Assembly (NCBI GenBank): GCA_963682055.1 | Contig: OY821740.1 | Span: forward strand, 33,062,795 to 33,126,794 | Reading direction: 5' to 3' | DNA length: 64,000 nt | Origin: Primula veris | Taxonomy: Eukaryota > Streptophyta > Magnoliopsida > Ericales > Primulaceae | Part shown: positions 50,001 through 61,429 of the stretch, piece by piece | How the letters are laid out: each line of letters begins with the position of its first letter | Position numbering within the stretch: the stretch's first letter is position 1 | Notes under the pieces: model-generated | The model's database searches: none | Seen by the model: the letters and a program-made list of their open reading frames with translations, nothing else | Told to the model about the DNA's origin: nothing | Position numbers and translations under genes: made by a program

Positions 50001-53000
50001 AAAGCAAAGACATGACAACTTTCCTCTTTATATTATATTGGCAGGAAGGACAAGGCCTTCATGGGACCCTTAATTCTTTTGCGAAAAAATTCGTTGGAAT
50101 CCTTAATGGGATTGATACTGATGCATGGAATCCATCAACAGATACTTTTATCAAATTTCAATATAGTGTCGACGATTTACGGGGAAAAGCTGAAAACAAA
50201 GAGGCCTTAAGAAGTCATCTGGGGCTTTCTCAGGCACCCAGAAAGCCCATGGTAAACGCTTTTCCTAATGACATAAAAATTCATCTAAGCTGATCTTCTC
50301 TCCGTCCTTCTTTTGTTGGTAATATAAAAGGTAAATGCAAATAATCCCCATGTAATATTGATGGTTTGCAAATAAAACCGGTACTGTGTATTTTTTCAGT
50401 TGCCCCATAACACTTAAGTTTTGCAACAACCCCTACTTTTTATTTTGAAAATGGCATACTTTGCATTCAATGTTCCATTCAGGATTTTTTTGACTACGTA
50501 CTTTGTCGATATCTATGCATCGCCCAAATACAATTTTACACCAAAGATTTGTGAAGAAGTAGTTTTCCTTTGTAATCGATTTTTTTGACGTAAAACTGCT
50601 ATTAATATTTTGTTATTATACTGAACTGGCAAAACACAAAGTTATACCTTTATTTAATCAGACATAAGAGAGAAGGTTGCAAAACTTAGATACTGTATGG
50701 GGATTAATTGCAGAAATCAGGATTCCATGGGGTATGCAAACAAGCCATCATACATGCAGGTTATTTGCATTTTACCCTTATATTGATGAAGTAGGTATCA
50801 GCATAAGGAGGATAACATAGGGTTTTACTAGTAGCGCCTTAAGAAAGAAATGTCTTTTACTGCCTAGTCCTGATGATGATTAAATGTTTGGGAGATAATT
50901 TATTTGGTTAATATGTATTTTTTTATAGGTTGCTTGCATTACAAGATTGGTTCCACAGAAGGGTGTCCATCTGATCAGACATGCTATATACCGGACAATG
51001 GAGCTTGGAGGACAGTTTGTGCTTCTAGGTTCAAGCCCCGTGCCACATATTCAGGTGCTCGTTTTAGTATCTCAACTCTTTTTTTTTTTTGGTAGTTACC
51101 ATCATTATTTGTATTGTAAGCTGGTGCCTAATTAAGTAGGAAGCTAAACGAAAAAACCCGAAACTCTACTCAAAAAAAATATTCTAATTTATTTTCCTCT
51201 TTATGTTAAGAGGGCCAACTTCTTGCGACCTGTCTGGCTGATCACAGTTAGGACCCAGATAGGGACTTCAAGTTATGTGTTTTATTTTTTTCACGTAGAG
51301 CTTAATAAAAACTATAGTTTATCAGTAATACTAATCTGTATTAACTCTTTGTTTGTTTCAGTGATCACATTTTAGGTTACTGGATATGTTTTCTGCTCTC
51401 TTGAAATGCTTATGTTTCTTAGTAGATGACAATATACCACAGTTCTTGTGAATCATTATTTAATGCTAAAATTTGCCAAGCTGATGTTATGGATCTCTTC
51501 TCGTTTCATGCCTAAATTTCTTGAAAACCAATGGAAATTTGAGCAATGCTCTTTTGCATTGTTAGCCAGAAGATATACATAAGTAACAAAAGTATATGAG
51601 AATATAAGGGCTTGATAGTTTAGCTTCTTTGTGTTATTGTGCATTCTGTCCAAACAATATATTGCTAAGGCAAGAAGACATCGAGCATTCTGTCCTTTCT
51701 GCTTTTTTTCTGTTGGGTCATTTCTGTAGTTTGTTGTCCTTTTAACTTATGCAAATATTGTTTGCTTTCTAGAGGGAATTTGAGGATATTGCTAGCAAGT
51801 TTCGGAGTCATGAGCATGTTCGATTAATACTGAAGTATGACGAGTCACTTTCCCATTCAATATATGCAGCATCTGACATGTTCATAATTCCTTCCATCTT
51901 CGAACCTTGTGGCCTCACACAGGTAAGTTTTATTTGCAAAATATGAATTTGATTATCAAAAAATGTACTCCTAAATGCTTTGGAAGTAATAGTGAAAAAA
52001 CTACCACTACGAAAGATAGGTCGCTAACTGGTAAATAATTAGTTCTATCCACCCTCAGTGGAATGTTGTTTTGCAGCTTTAACCGTGATCGGTAATTTGG
52101 TGCCACAATGAGAAAATATTGTGTTGGTTTGACTTTTGTTTCTGGGAAATGATATTGTGATGTCTTTCCAGTTACGTTATTATCTTGACACTGAGAATAC
52201 TTTTTAGATTTTTAAGTGTTGGTGGAAGTTTACAAACAAGGATTCCTGTTCTGAAGTTCCTTAAACTTTAACCACTTTATTTTTCAGGTTCCTAAGATCT
52301 ATTTTAGTTTTATCTGTGCTAAATTTGATTAGGTCCAGTGAGAGAACAAATATTATTTCTTTTTTGTTCGGCTCATTTGGTTAATGTGGGTTACAAATTC
52401 TGAACCTAGAAGAGTAAAAAATCAAAACAAACCGCATAGTTAAGATCTAACACAATGTTTTATTTCGAGAACCTAATAATTTAAAACTTTTGGAAGCAGG
52501 CTAGAAATCAGTAGAAAGGTCTCTCAATGGCCCTACAAGTTAATCAGTGAAATAGGACACATAGGAAAGGAAATAGATCTGATATATAATAAATAGGTTC
52601 CTCTATCTTCATGTGGGGTGAAGAGGAACATATAAAGTTAAAAATACTAGGAAAAAAAAACGTATTGACATTGTCCATGCTGAGCAATTGAGCGAAGACC
52701 AGGACAGTGGGATTATGGAATTGAAATCAATTAAACAGTTATCTTGTGTGTATCATCATCATGCGATCTTTAACTTCTGGGTGTGGCAAACTTTTTAAAA
52801 TGTGATTATTTCTTATATAGATGATATCAATGAGATATGGCGCTATTCCAATTGTACGAAAGACGGGAGGTTTGAACGATAGGTGGGTTTACTACATAAG
52901 AGTTTGATGGCCATTTATCCAAATGTATTTTCCTGCTTAGTAACTTTTAACTGTTGATTGTTTGGCAGTGTCTTTGATGTTCACGACGATGCCATTCAAA

Positions 53001-53670
53001 TGCAATTTAGAAACGGATTTACATTTTTGACACCTGATGAACAGGTATTTTTGGAGTTATATGCATATATCTGTGTTGTTTTATGTTTCTTCTTCGTTCT
53101 ATATGCCTGAGACTTTTCCAGGTTATTTTAAACATCAGCTATTATGAGCATTACACTTTTTCACATATTCATAAAAAATCAAACAATCTGAATTGGAAAT
53201 GGTTTGCTTTATGCTTTTCACCTTTTGGTACTGAACACTGTCAACATTAGAAACGAGTCAAATGACTTTTGGCTATGGGAAAAATTGATTTATGGTGTAT
53301 CTCCTTCAGGATGTATAGACAAAGACATTGGAAAAATTTGATTGTTATGTTTCAGAACATAAATAATGATGTGATTAGTAATCTTTGTTCTATGTAAATT
53401 GGAATATTGCAGACTAAGCTGTCATTAAACTAAACAATTTTGTAACCCTTCAATACCCTTATTTTTTTTTAATCCTCCAATTCATTATTTTTGCAGGGTT
53501 TAAATAGTGCGTTGGACCGTGCCTTTGAGTACTATAACAAGGATAATCAGAGTTGGGAACAACTGGTACAGAAAGTTATGAACCTAAATTACAGTTGGGA
53601 CTCATCGGCTGCTCAATACGAGGACCTCTACGAGAAATCTGTTTCTAGGGCAAGAGCGATAGCAAGCTGA
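41074..53670 (+). CDS. SS4: Starch synthase 4 (granule-initiating soluble starch synthase), plastid
   Basis: Transfers glucose from ADP-glucose and initiates starch granules in plastids. Exons: 41074-41195, 42184-42412, 44006-44087, 45113-45323, 46063-46920, 47016-47067, 47757-47879, 47975-48050, 48117-48301, 48781-48975, 49084-49155, 50045-50251, 50929-51054, 51773-51922, 52821-52882, 52969-53044, 53497-53670; joined in frame they give 999 aa (Arabidopsis about 1040). A Ser/basic-rich transit peptide is followed by long coiled coils up to about residue 480, the SS4 hallmark ([37 protein letters not shown]-like repeats). The GT5 catalytic domain starts near 503 with [20 protein letters not shown] (KxGGL loop), then [10 protein letters not shown]. 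The GT1-like lobe has [21 protein letters not shown] and KTGGLND. The 45324-46062 intron starts with GC. Several introns carry MITEs or TRIM remnants. Confidence 0.96.
41375..41545. mobile_element. TRIM/LTR retroelement remnant in SS4 intron 1
   Basis: TGTTGAGAATTATCCCACATCG-type LTR start at 41375, an AACCTCTACCC internal motif, then a polypurine tract (gtgagggggat, 41505-41515) directly before a second TGTTGAGAATT at 41516. The order LTR, short internal segment, polypurine tract, LTR start is that of a terminal-repeat retrotransposon in miniature. The second LTR seems truncated. Confidence 0.6.
44135..45085. mobile_element. Degenerate long-TIR element around a TRIM remnant in SS4 intron 3
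   Basis: The left side (about 44135-44215) and the inverted right side (about 44995-45085) share a loose pattern of ttat..aaatg..cc(a/c)ccat..tat and acccccatgta. It looks like a strongly diverged long-TIR (Mutator-type) MITE into which an LTR fragment inserted. Boundaries are approximate. Confidence 0.35.
44400..44700. mobile_element. TRIM/LTR remnant (polypurine, LTR, PBS order) in SS4 intron 3
   Basis: The internal motif GGGTCAACTCTACCC and a tgttgggat tract precede an LTR start TGTCGGAAATTGACC at 44495. The LTR holds TCCCACATCG, CATAACCAATAA and ATATGCTCC, as in the SS4 intron 1 copy. At 44686 TGGTATCGAACAGA resembles a tRNA-Met primer-binding site (TGGTATCAGAGC). The two SS4 copies are thus one family. 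Confidence 0.6.
45717..45972. mobile_element. Stowaway-like MITE with TA duplications in SS4 intron 4
   Basis: About 252 bp between TA dinucleotides. The left end GCCCTGTGTCCCGATTAAGT and inverted right end CCCCTCCATCCCTAATTCCC share the TCCC...AAGTGTCC core of Stowaway termini. It lies in the GC-AG intron. Confidence 0.65.
48340..48726. mobile_element. Long-TIR MITE in SS4 intron 9
   Basis: The left end starts GGGTGAATCACAGTTTTGTA and the inverted right end GGGTTGATTACAAGTTTATA. The arms continue for about 60 bp with CTAGCGTATCATC and ACACCAAC in common. Long inverted repeats suggest a Mutator-type MITE; a clear 9-bp duplication was not found. Confidence 0.65.
50330..50777. mobile_element. 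Long-TIR MITE in SS4 intron 12
   Basis: The left arm GGTAAATGCAAATAATCCCC and the inverted right arm GGGTAAAATGCAAATAACCT continue with CATGTA.TATTGATGG and TTTGCA matches over about 45 bp. No coding sequence. Same style of element as that in SS4 intron 9, but a different family. Confidence 0.65.
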
Positions 53671-54896
53671 GCTTAAGCATCTTCATTTTTTTTTTTTTAC
53701 TTTTCGAGTCCAGCAAAGTTGAGTAGAATATAACTTCTGGAAATTGGTGAACTGAGATGCACTTTCTCTATAGAAATATTCAGTGGGATTCTGGGAATAA
53801 TAGCAAGTACATAACACAAGCTTAGAGTCATATGGCCCGGTTTGGAAATATTCTGCAGTTCAAATAGAATTGATGTTCCTCTCTTTTTCGCCTCAGCTTT
53901 GGTGTTATAAATTATTCTTTTTGTTGACAATAGAATGTGTATAGTGTAATAACATTGATTGAATGTAATTTTACCCTTTTGTATTATAAGGAAACATATT
54001 TTACGTTTTCAGTAACAATGGGCTTGTTTTGGAGTTGAGATTTCTGCTGCAGAGTTTATGTCCTATTGTAGTTAAATATTGCTAGTTTGCATGTCATTTG
54101 CAGTTTAATCGACTTCTTTCACTCACGTTCTTTTACTTTCTACATAAACGGTTTGGATAAAAAAAATTGTGTCCAGGGCAAGCCAAATTTGAGTAACAAC
54201 TAGTATCGACATGGTATGGCTTAGGTGTAAAGTTTTAGAACTTCACTAAATGAAAACTAAATGAAATTTGAAAAATAAAAGGGCAGCAGCTAATTAGAGT
54301 AACTATATTGGACTATCTTATATTTTAGTGTCACTTGTTACCTAGGTGATGATATTTTGATAATATTAGACCTATAACACTCATTATATGCTATGACAAT
54401 CACACTAGTTGGTGAGTTGGCAATCATTTTATGGTTTCATTACATTTTAAATTATTTAATGATCATACGACTCAATTATCCCATTAACTAAGTATTAATA
54501 TATTAATAAAAATATCTTTTTACTGACCAAATTAATTCAATAATAAAAAAAAAATAGAAGATAAAGTTATACAATGTAAGTTAGTGGGTCAGTCTTCTTT
54601 TTCAACATGGGTGAACATGGAAGAAAAACTAAAAACTGACACAAAAAGGGGTGCCCTCTATATATATTTAGCAGCATTCTACTTTTCATTATTGCATTTT
54701 AGCCTGAAAAACTTTGCAACAGTAGACGTTTGTGCCGATGATTAAGACTATTGATATACTATACTATAATTCACCTTTCTCTTTTTAGTAGTCTTATAAT
54801 TCATCTGGACGAATAGTGGATTATCAAAGAGTTAAGCTAGAAGAAATGTTCATATTTTCACATAAATACACGATATAGCATAAAGAAAACATCCAC
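53671..54896. other. SS4 3'UTR and spacer to the Lhcb1 copies
   Basis: The first 300 bases are probably the SS4 3'UTR. The rest is AT-rich with no gene or repeat I can support. SS4 and the Lhcb1 copies converge here. Confidence 0.6.
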
Positions 54897-55689
54897 TTAG
54901 AAGGGAAACCAAACACCCAAGGTTTCTTCATTAATCCACACACCCAATAATCCAAAGTTAGTAGTAGAAAAAGCCCAAGCATTATTCCTTACGGGGTCAG
55001 ATAAATGGTCGGCGAAGTTTTCCAATGGCCCCTTTCCGGTTATTAAAGCTTGGACAAAGAACCCGAACATAGCCACCATGGCTAGTCTACCGTGCTTGAG
55101 CTCCATCACCTTGAGCTCAGCAGAAGCATCTGGATCATCGGCTAAACCCAATGAGTCGAAGTTGCCACCTGGGTAGACTGGGTCGGCCACCTCTCCAAGT
55201 GATCCACCTGCAACACGGAACCCCTCAACAGCTGACATCAAAATGACTTGGCAAGCAAAGATGGCCAAAATGCTCCGAGTATAGACCAAGTTAAGGTTTC
55301 CCAAATAGTTAACCCCGCCATCGTTGAAGATCTGGGCACCAGCCTTGAACCAAATAGCCTCACCAAACTTGATACCGTTGCAGGCTAGAAACTCAGGGAA
55401 GACACACCCTAGGGATCTGAGCATGGCCCATCTTCTGTGAATCATCTCCAAACCGTTGTCACCAGGATACTCCCTAGTAAGGTAGGATGGGGGCTTTCCA
55501 GAGAGTGGACCCAAGAACAAGGCGCGGTTAGGTCCATACCATGGGCTACGAGACGAGACAGGCTTGAAGGTTGTCTCCCTCATGGTGTATCGTCCTCCGC
55601 GGGAAAAATGCAAGGTCAAATCACAGGAGAGAGTATGACCATTTTCGAGCAAAGTATGTGGAAGAGAGGGACATGGTTGATGAAGCCAT
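54897..55689 (-). pseudogene. Decayed Lhcb1 (LHCII) copy
   Basis: Closely related to the intact gene at 58380-59177, same strand, about 2.7 kb away. The transit peptide start MASSTM is present at 55689, but a net +4-bp change shifts the frame and a TGA follows after 22 codons. A downstream ATG (55652) opens 251 codons in the mature frame. Relative to the intact copy, 18 residues (54 bp) between PGDNG and LEMIHRRW are missing, just before the first membrane helix. The C-terminus departs after NNAWAFST and runs on to GVWFPF instead of NFTPGK. WYGPDR became WYGPNR, and the chlorophyll-ligand Asn of ELKNGRLAM became His. Other ligands (E/H of EMIH, Q of FFVQA, H of ADHL) remain. Probably non-functional, though the long open frame argues for recent decay. 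Confidence 0.9.
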
Positions 55690-55714
55690 GAGTTAATCTA
55701 GAATTTTTTATCTT

Positions 55715-55881
55715 GAATATATTAATGTTTTAAAAATCAAATCTTAGCTAAATCGGTTAATTGGCATGAGCTACCCTAAAGTGGTAAAATGGTAAGTTTT
55801 TAGCGGCCTAAAAAGCAAAAAATCGAGCTTTTTAGGGTTTTTTTTACTACGAAACACGCCTTTTAAAACAGTGATATATAT
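55715..55881. mobile_element. hAT-like MITE just upstream of the decayed Lhcb1 copy
   Basis: The element spans about 55723-55873 (151 bp). Left end TAATGTTTTAAAAATC; inverted right end CACTGTTTTAAAAGGC. Flanks are GAATATAT and ATATATAT, a 6/8 match. It starts 33 bp before the ATG of the Lhcb1 copy, where the leader or TATA region should be. The interior matches the repeat at 34500-34680. Confidence 0.65.
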
Positions 55882-58379
55882 AGATATTACCAGATGCGGC
55901 TGCAGAGCCCAATTTAAAAGGCATTTTTTATTGGTCAAACCCACAAGTTGTTTATTTTTTCAATTATATGTATTGAAAAATTATTACTTATTGGTTAATA
56001 TCACCCGTAATTGTTTTATATTTACTAGTTATGAGTAGTGTAGGTTCATCACTAGACAACTAGACTACATCAAACAATTAAATGGTACGGTCTAGTTAGA
56101 ATAGTCTATTGTATTTAATACGTTATAATTAAAATAATTTACTTTAAACACGATTTAATAAAAAGTCATATTAATAATGATTATTGAAAAAAACTCTAAT
56201 TTACGATTTAATTCATCTTTAGGTTTCAAGATTTTTATCTTGTTAAACGGTTCACATTGCTAAACGTGTTACGTGTTATATATCCCCCCTCATCTGCAAG
56301 TTCGATCTTCCCATATGCCTTCAATTATTGGAAAATATATAATGATTCGTTGTCTTTCCCTCGATTATTTCCTCAAAAAAATAAATGTATCAAAAGATAT
56401 GACTTAGGTACGTAACAAGCAATAAACCTTCGGTCTTTTCCTTTAATTTTATATTTTTTAGGGTGAATTCTGCATGAGTCCAATCCGTACGTCTATATGT
56501 AAATAGTATTAGGGTTAGAACTTATCATATCATACTATTAATATAAATGAACTCAAGAAATATTGAGGCTGCCAAATTTTGTCTATCTTTTAAAAAAATG
56601 TTCATATTCTAATTTACTAATTATTAAAATAACTTATGCAATTTAATAAATAAATAAATATTCTTTTTTTTCACATATCAAATCATCTCCGAAACAAATC
56701 ATCATACATGTATTTTTATATTATTATAACAATAAAACATTATATTTTTACGATATTCATCAAATTATTTTTGTAAGCTTTTTAAAAATGTTAAATTTAT
56801 TTGTGCCGGATCATATTTATGCAAATACGTGTCACATACGCAACACTTGAGCTACGATTACTTGTATATATATAGCAGAAGAGTCTAATTTAATACTCCA
56901 AATACTTAATGCAGCATTACAGAAATATGTATATCCCAAATATTAAAAACAATCAGTGTCAAATAAATTACTGTAGTAACTCGTCGGATTGTATCTAGAG
57001 CTAGCCAAAGCTTGCTGCCTTCAGAGTGTGGTCAGTTTGCTGAGTTCGAGGATCAGACTTCAGTGGTTGTATAAGGCAGGGGTGATAAGCACGATAGGCC
57101 ATGCTCCACTCGTGTGCTACGACTATAGGTCCTTCTCCGCCTATATGTGTCAATCAAACTGCCTTAAATAACTTCTTTTTGTTGAAGGTGATTATATATG
57201 CGTAGATATAGACGAACTGTGTGTCAAGTAAAAAGTTTAGTATAATGAACTGGCAAACACAAAAATATGGTCTTTTTCAAATCATTGTTTTGAAAAACGT
57301 GATTTGCAGTGAAAAGACTTGATTCAAAACTCAATAAAAGCCGGATTAAAAGTCCGACTAATTAAAAGCTCACTAAAAGTTCGATTCAAAGCTTAAAAAA
57401 AACTTGAAAAGAAATCTTGGTCCCTGACTTAATCATATTTAGAGATCGATTTAAAAAATTGCTTCTAAACTTTGGTCTCCAAATCTTTTGTTTCTTGTAG
57501 TGGTAAGGAGGACACCAAACTCGGGTTTTTGTGTTTTACTACTAGCACCCTAAGAACGAAATTTATTTCACTGATGATGATCAAGTGTTCGGGAGATAAA
57601 TTGTTTCTTTTTCTTTCTAAAAGGGGTGCAACACGATCCATCCAAGTGCTACTCGCCCAAACACGCTTAATTGCGGAGTTTTGATGGGATGATATGCATT
57701 AGTATCCGGTGCATGGTGCAGTAGATAAATTGTTTGATTAGAATGTATAAAACATTGCTGCATATTACCGTCATTCTTGGCAATTGGGAACATAATCACT
57801 TTATAAGTTCATTGCCAACAAGTCAAAACGAATTATCCAAGATATCTTTTCCCCATTTCTCTTTTGATTATATTTGCTAGATAAGAAAATTGGATAGAAA
57901 TATAGAGTTGGGTGAAAATGTTGACATGGTGTATAGTTTGTGCACAAAATAGTATAACCAGTAAGTAAACATGCGAGTAAAACTGACTCAATTGAGTAAT
58001 ATATCCTGTCGTTTGTCGTGACAATAGACAATTCATTCTCATTGATGACAAAATTTGTATTGAGTGATGACATATTCCAGTTTAGTATATGTGCCATTTT
58101 GGCCTTTTGTACTAAAAAAAGAGTAGATATTATTTTATTGTTATCTTTCTCAAGTTTTGCTGTAGCGATAATACTTGATTCTCGGTGAATATTGGCTTAC
58201 CAAATGGGTAATTAGAACTAGAAAGTAACTTCATCTTTCTTCACAGAAAACATAATGAAAAATAAACAAAACAAAACTTAAAAAGGAAATTGAAAAAATA
58301 TTCTTCATTAATTCACACCAAATTTACATCATACAATGAAGCCAATAAATGTTTCTGAAGACATTTTTCATACATCAGC
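55882..58379. other. Spacer between the two Lhcb1 copies
   Basis: AT-rich. Holds a segment (57532-57610) related to SS4 intron 12, a GC-richer unidentified patch at about 56990-57140, and the 3'UTR of the intact Lhcb1 from about 58380 leftwards. No other gene seen. Confidence 0.55.
57532..57610 (+). repeat. Diverged copy of an SS4 intron 12 segment
   Basis: Shares tttact(a/g)(c/g)tag, aagaa(a/c)gaaat, tgatgatgat, aa(g/a)tgtt(c/t)gggagataa with 50822-50909 in the same order. Either a small duplication or two members of an unrecognised dispersed repeat. Confidence 0.5.
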
Positions 58380-59177
58380 TTACTTCCCAGGGGTAAAGTT
58401 AGTGGCAAAAGCCCAAGCATTGTTGTTCACGGGATCGGCTAAGTGGTCGGCTAAGTTCTCTAGTGGTCCCTTTCCGGTTACAATAGCTTGAACAAAGAAT
58501 CCAAACATAGAAAACATAGCTAGCCTGCCATTTTTGAGCTCTTTGACCTTAAGCTCAGCAAAGGCCTCTGGGTCTTCGGCTAGGCCTAATGGGTCGAAGC
58601 TGCCTCCAGGGTAAAGTGGGTCCACAACATCTCCTAGGGTCCCACCCGCAACACGATAACCCTCAATAGCTCCCATCAAGATGACTTGGCAAGCCCAGAT
58701 AGCCAGAATACTCTGCGCATGGACCAAGCTAGGGTTTCCCAAATAATCAAGCCCTCCCTCACTGAATATCTGGGCACCAGCCTTGAACCAAACAGCCTCA
58801 CCAAACTTGACACCGTTACGGGCCAGAAGCTCTGGGAAGACACACCCAAGAGCTCCGAGCATAGCCCATCTGCTGTGAATCACCTCCAGTTCGCGGTTCT
58901 TGGCAAAAGTCTCAGGGTCAGCTGATAGTCCAGCAGTGTCCCATCCGTAGTCACCAGGGAATTCCCCGCTAAGGTAGGATGGGGGTTCACCGGAGAGTGG
59001 GCCCAAGTAAAGGACACGGTCAGGGCCGTACCATGGGCTACCAGACGATACTGGCTTGGCGGCAGTCTTCCTCATGGTTACTCGTCCTCCGCCCAAAAAG
59101 TCTGGGGTGGTCGGAGAGAGTTTAACAGCCTTTCCGGCAAATGATGGGGAAGAAAGTGCCATGGTTGAGGAAGCCAT
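58380..59177 (-). CDS. Lhcb1: Chlorophyll a/b-binding protein of LHCII type 1, chloroplast
   Basis: Main light-harvesting antenna protein of photosystem II in the thylakoid membrane. It is an intact, intronless 265-aa reading frame, as usual for Lhcb1. A plastid transit peptide ([20 protein letters not shown]) covers residues 1-34. The mature N-terminus [20 protein letters not shown] has the phosphorylatable Thr and the WYGPDR trimerisation motif. Helix B has [17 protein letters not shown] (Glu and His chlorophyll ligands), the middle helix [11 protein letters not shown], and helix [31 protein letters not shown] carries the last His ligand, and the end [14 protein letters not shown] is canonical. 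The start is the first ATG of the conserved MASSTM. Light and clock control is expected from the promoter (see 59257-59340). Confidence 0.98.
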   Translation of the reverse strand: MASSTMALSSPSFAGKAVKLSPTTPDFLGGGRVTMRKTAAKPVSSGSPWYGPDRVLYLGPLSGEPPSYLSGEFPGDYGWDTAGLSADPETFAKNRELEVIHSRWAMLGALGCVFPELLARNGVKFGEAVWFKAGAQIFSEGGLDYLGNPSLVHAQSILAIWACQVILMGAIEGYRVAGGTLGDVVDPLYPGGSFDPLGLAEDPEAFAELKVKELKNGRLAMFSMFGFFVQAIVTGKGPLENLADHLADPVNNNAWAFATNFTPGK

Positions 59178-59256
59178 GAATTAGGTAGAAGAGTTATGGG
59201 CTTGATATGTAGATCTTGAAAGTAGTTTGTGATGGAAAGAAAATGTAAATACATAG

Positions 59257-59340
59257 TGTATATATACAGATATATACGGGTCATAGCTAGAGCTATTCTT
59301 GATATCTAGATATCTCTATCCTCATTCTCATTGGTTCTTC
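59257..59340 (-). promoter_or_regulatory. Lhcb1 promoter: TATA box, GATA repeats, CCAAT
   Basis: Reading the minus strand towards the gene: CCAAT (59334-59330), then GATA motifs at about 59320, 59314 and 59306, then TGTATATATACA (59268-59257), about 80-90 bp before the ATG. A CCAAT-GATA-GATA-TATA order is typical of light-regulated Cab promoters. The decayed copy lacks this arrangement next to its ATG. Confidence 0.65.
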
Positions 59341-61429
59341 AAATGTTTTGCTTGTTTTATGTGATATCTAAGTTGGTGCTCCCTCATCAGCGTGTTTAAT
59401 TACTTGCCATGATCACATGTTCTAGTAAGAAATTTAAATATTCAGTGGTCCTTATATTTATTTATTTTTTTCCTAACGAATCTGCTAATCGATATGGTGG
59501 TGTGAAAATGATTTCATTCAACGCTATTAAATTCAGAATGACTTGTAACATCTTGCCATTTTTTTTATTATCAAATGGTCATTATATATACTCTCGCGTA
59601 AGGTTGATGTAACTAAAATTTACATAATATATTGTTTCAAGTGGGAAACAAGTTCTTTAGATTTTAAGATCATTTTTTCTTGGTCATTTATTTGATCGAT
59701 TATTTAAGCTTTGTTTTTATAAATAAAAAGAAAATAGATGTATCGGAAGCAGGCTTGTCATCTTAGGGCATGCACATAGATGGGTCAAATTAGTGTCTTT
59801 ATATTGTTCACATATGTTTAACCGTTATATACTTTATTTTCCTTTCTTGACTGGATTTTATGATAGATTGTAAATAAAAAGAAATGATAGAAAATTTAAG
59901 TGCTGATCAGCTCGTTTTAAAAGTCTTTTTGTTAATGTTTACGGTAAAAGTGAAAAGAGGGAAAAGAACGTGATATTTTGTCATTAAGGGTCCGTTTGGT
60001 TTCAACCTTTTCAATCAAAAAGCTGTTTTCAGAAAGCAGTAGAAAAAAAGTTTATTTTTCAAAATATACACGAGTGTTTGGTAAAAACTTGAAAAAACTA
60101 ACTTTCAACGTATTGATTTTTGGCATGAGCTAATAATTTTTTTTTTCCAATCAAAATAACTTAATAAGACATTTTTTTGATAAAATTTCATAATATCATA
60201 TTTAAACGAGCAAATAACACGTCAAATATGCGAATAAAATTTTAATTGAGATAAAATCAATATTTATTTAAATTCTTAAAATGGTGGCGATAAATCTATC
60301 AAAATATCCAAAATGTGTTGTTTTTTTGCTTTTAGATTTTCTATTTATATTACTTTAAAATTTAGATTTTTAAATGGTAAAAAAATGAATGATACCACCA
60401 ACACGTGACTTTTTAAAATCAAAAGACAAAAAAAACTAAAAAAAAATTTGATGTAAAAACATGCATGGGAAATTGATTCTTTTCTCATACTTGGGGGTTA
60501 ACTGTCTCTTACATCTGCAGTCCCTGTATATTTAGGTGAATATCATACAAGTCCTCAACATACATAAAGTGACAATAAACTTTCCAATTACATACAAACC
60601 ACTACACAAACTAAGTAATTAGCTCAATGACAACCTCATATATTCATCAGTAAACATTTGACTGGAATTGTCATTTGCAGTACAGTTGTGAAATACTAAT
60701 TTTTTTTATACAAGGCTAAAAATTTCAATGTATCTTCAAGTTATTAGAAATTTAGAAGCAAGTATTTTTCTTGTGTAAAGTTGAAGCATTGACAAAAAGA
60801 AGGATAAACTGAGACTGGCCGTGTTCTACATTATACAGGTTCCATAAATCATAAATATCATTTTAATTTTCAAGCTCAATTGAAGAGCTTCACTAAACGT
60901 TTGGGAAATGTTCCATGTTTGAGAGAATCCATTTTGAGCTTTTGATAGATTTGTTTGTTTCAAAAAAGATAGTACTCCCTAGTTTCGTAGCCCCCGGAGA
61001 ATTCTTTATAGAAATTAATATAAAATTCCTTCTGAAAAAAGTAACTAGGTACATTATATAATAAATTGTTTCGTATAAAAAACACATAAATTTTTTATTG
61101 TTCCAATACTTTAGCACACTATATATAACATACAATTATCAATTTTATAAAGAGTTATTCATTTCTGATGTTTCTTGTTAATTCGTATAGAAAAACACAT
61201 GAAATATTTTTTTCACATCTTTTTGATGAATATAAACTTATAATTTGTGGGAAGATCCCCAAACTCGCTTGCGGTATTCTCCGAGTGCCCATAATGGGAA
61301 AATGTTTCTGTCTTGTGCGTAATGTAGCATACAGTTCTTCATGTAGACTCCAGTAATTTCCTATGAAGGAAGTTTTCACGGTTAGGAAATTTAAGTAATG
61401 GAATACATGTGAAAAAACAGGACCAAATA

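Noticed and set aside
54897..55652. Second functional Lhcb gene using the ATG at 55652
   Set aside because: That start yields no transit peptide and the protein has an internal deletion and a foreign C-terminus. It is better read as a pseudogene.
56990..57140. GC-richer patch, possible RNA gene or organelle DNA insertion
   Set aside because: It contains GAGTTCGAGGATC, but no tRNA fold or recognisable organellar gene; left as unidentified.
59985..60480. MITE starting with GGGTCCGTTTGGTTTC
   Set aside because: The left end looks like a common plant MITE terminus, but no matching inverted right end or target duplication was found.
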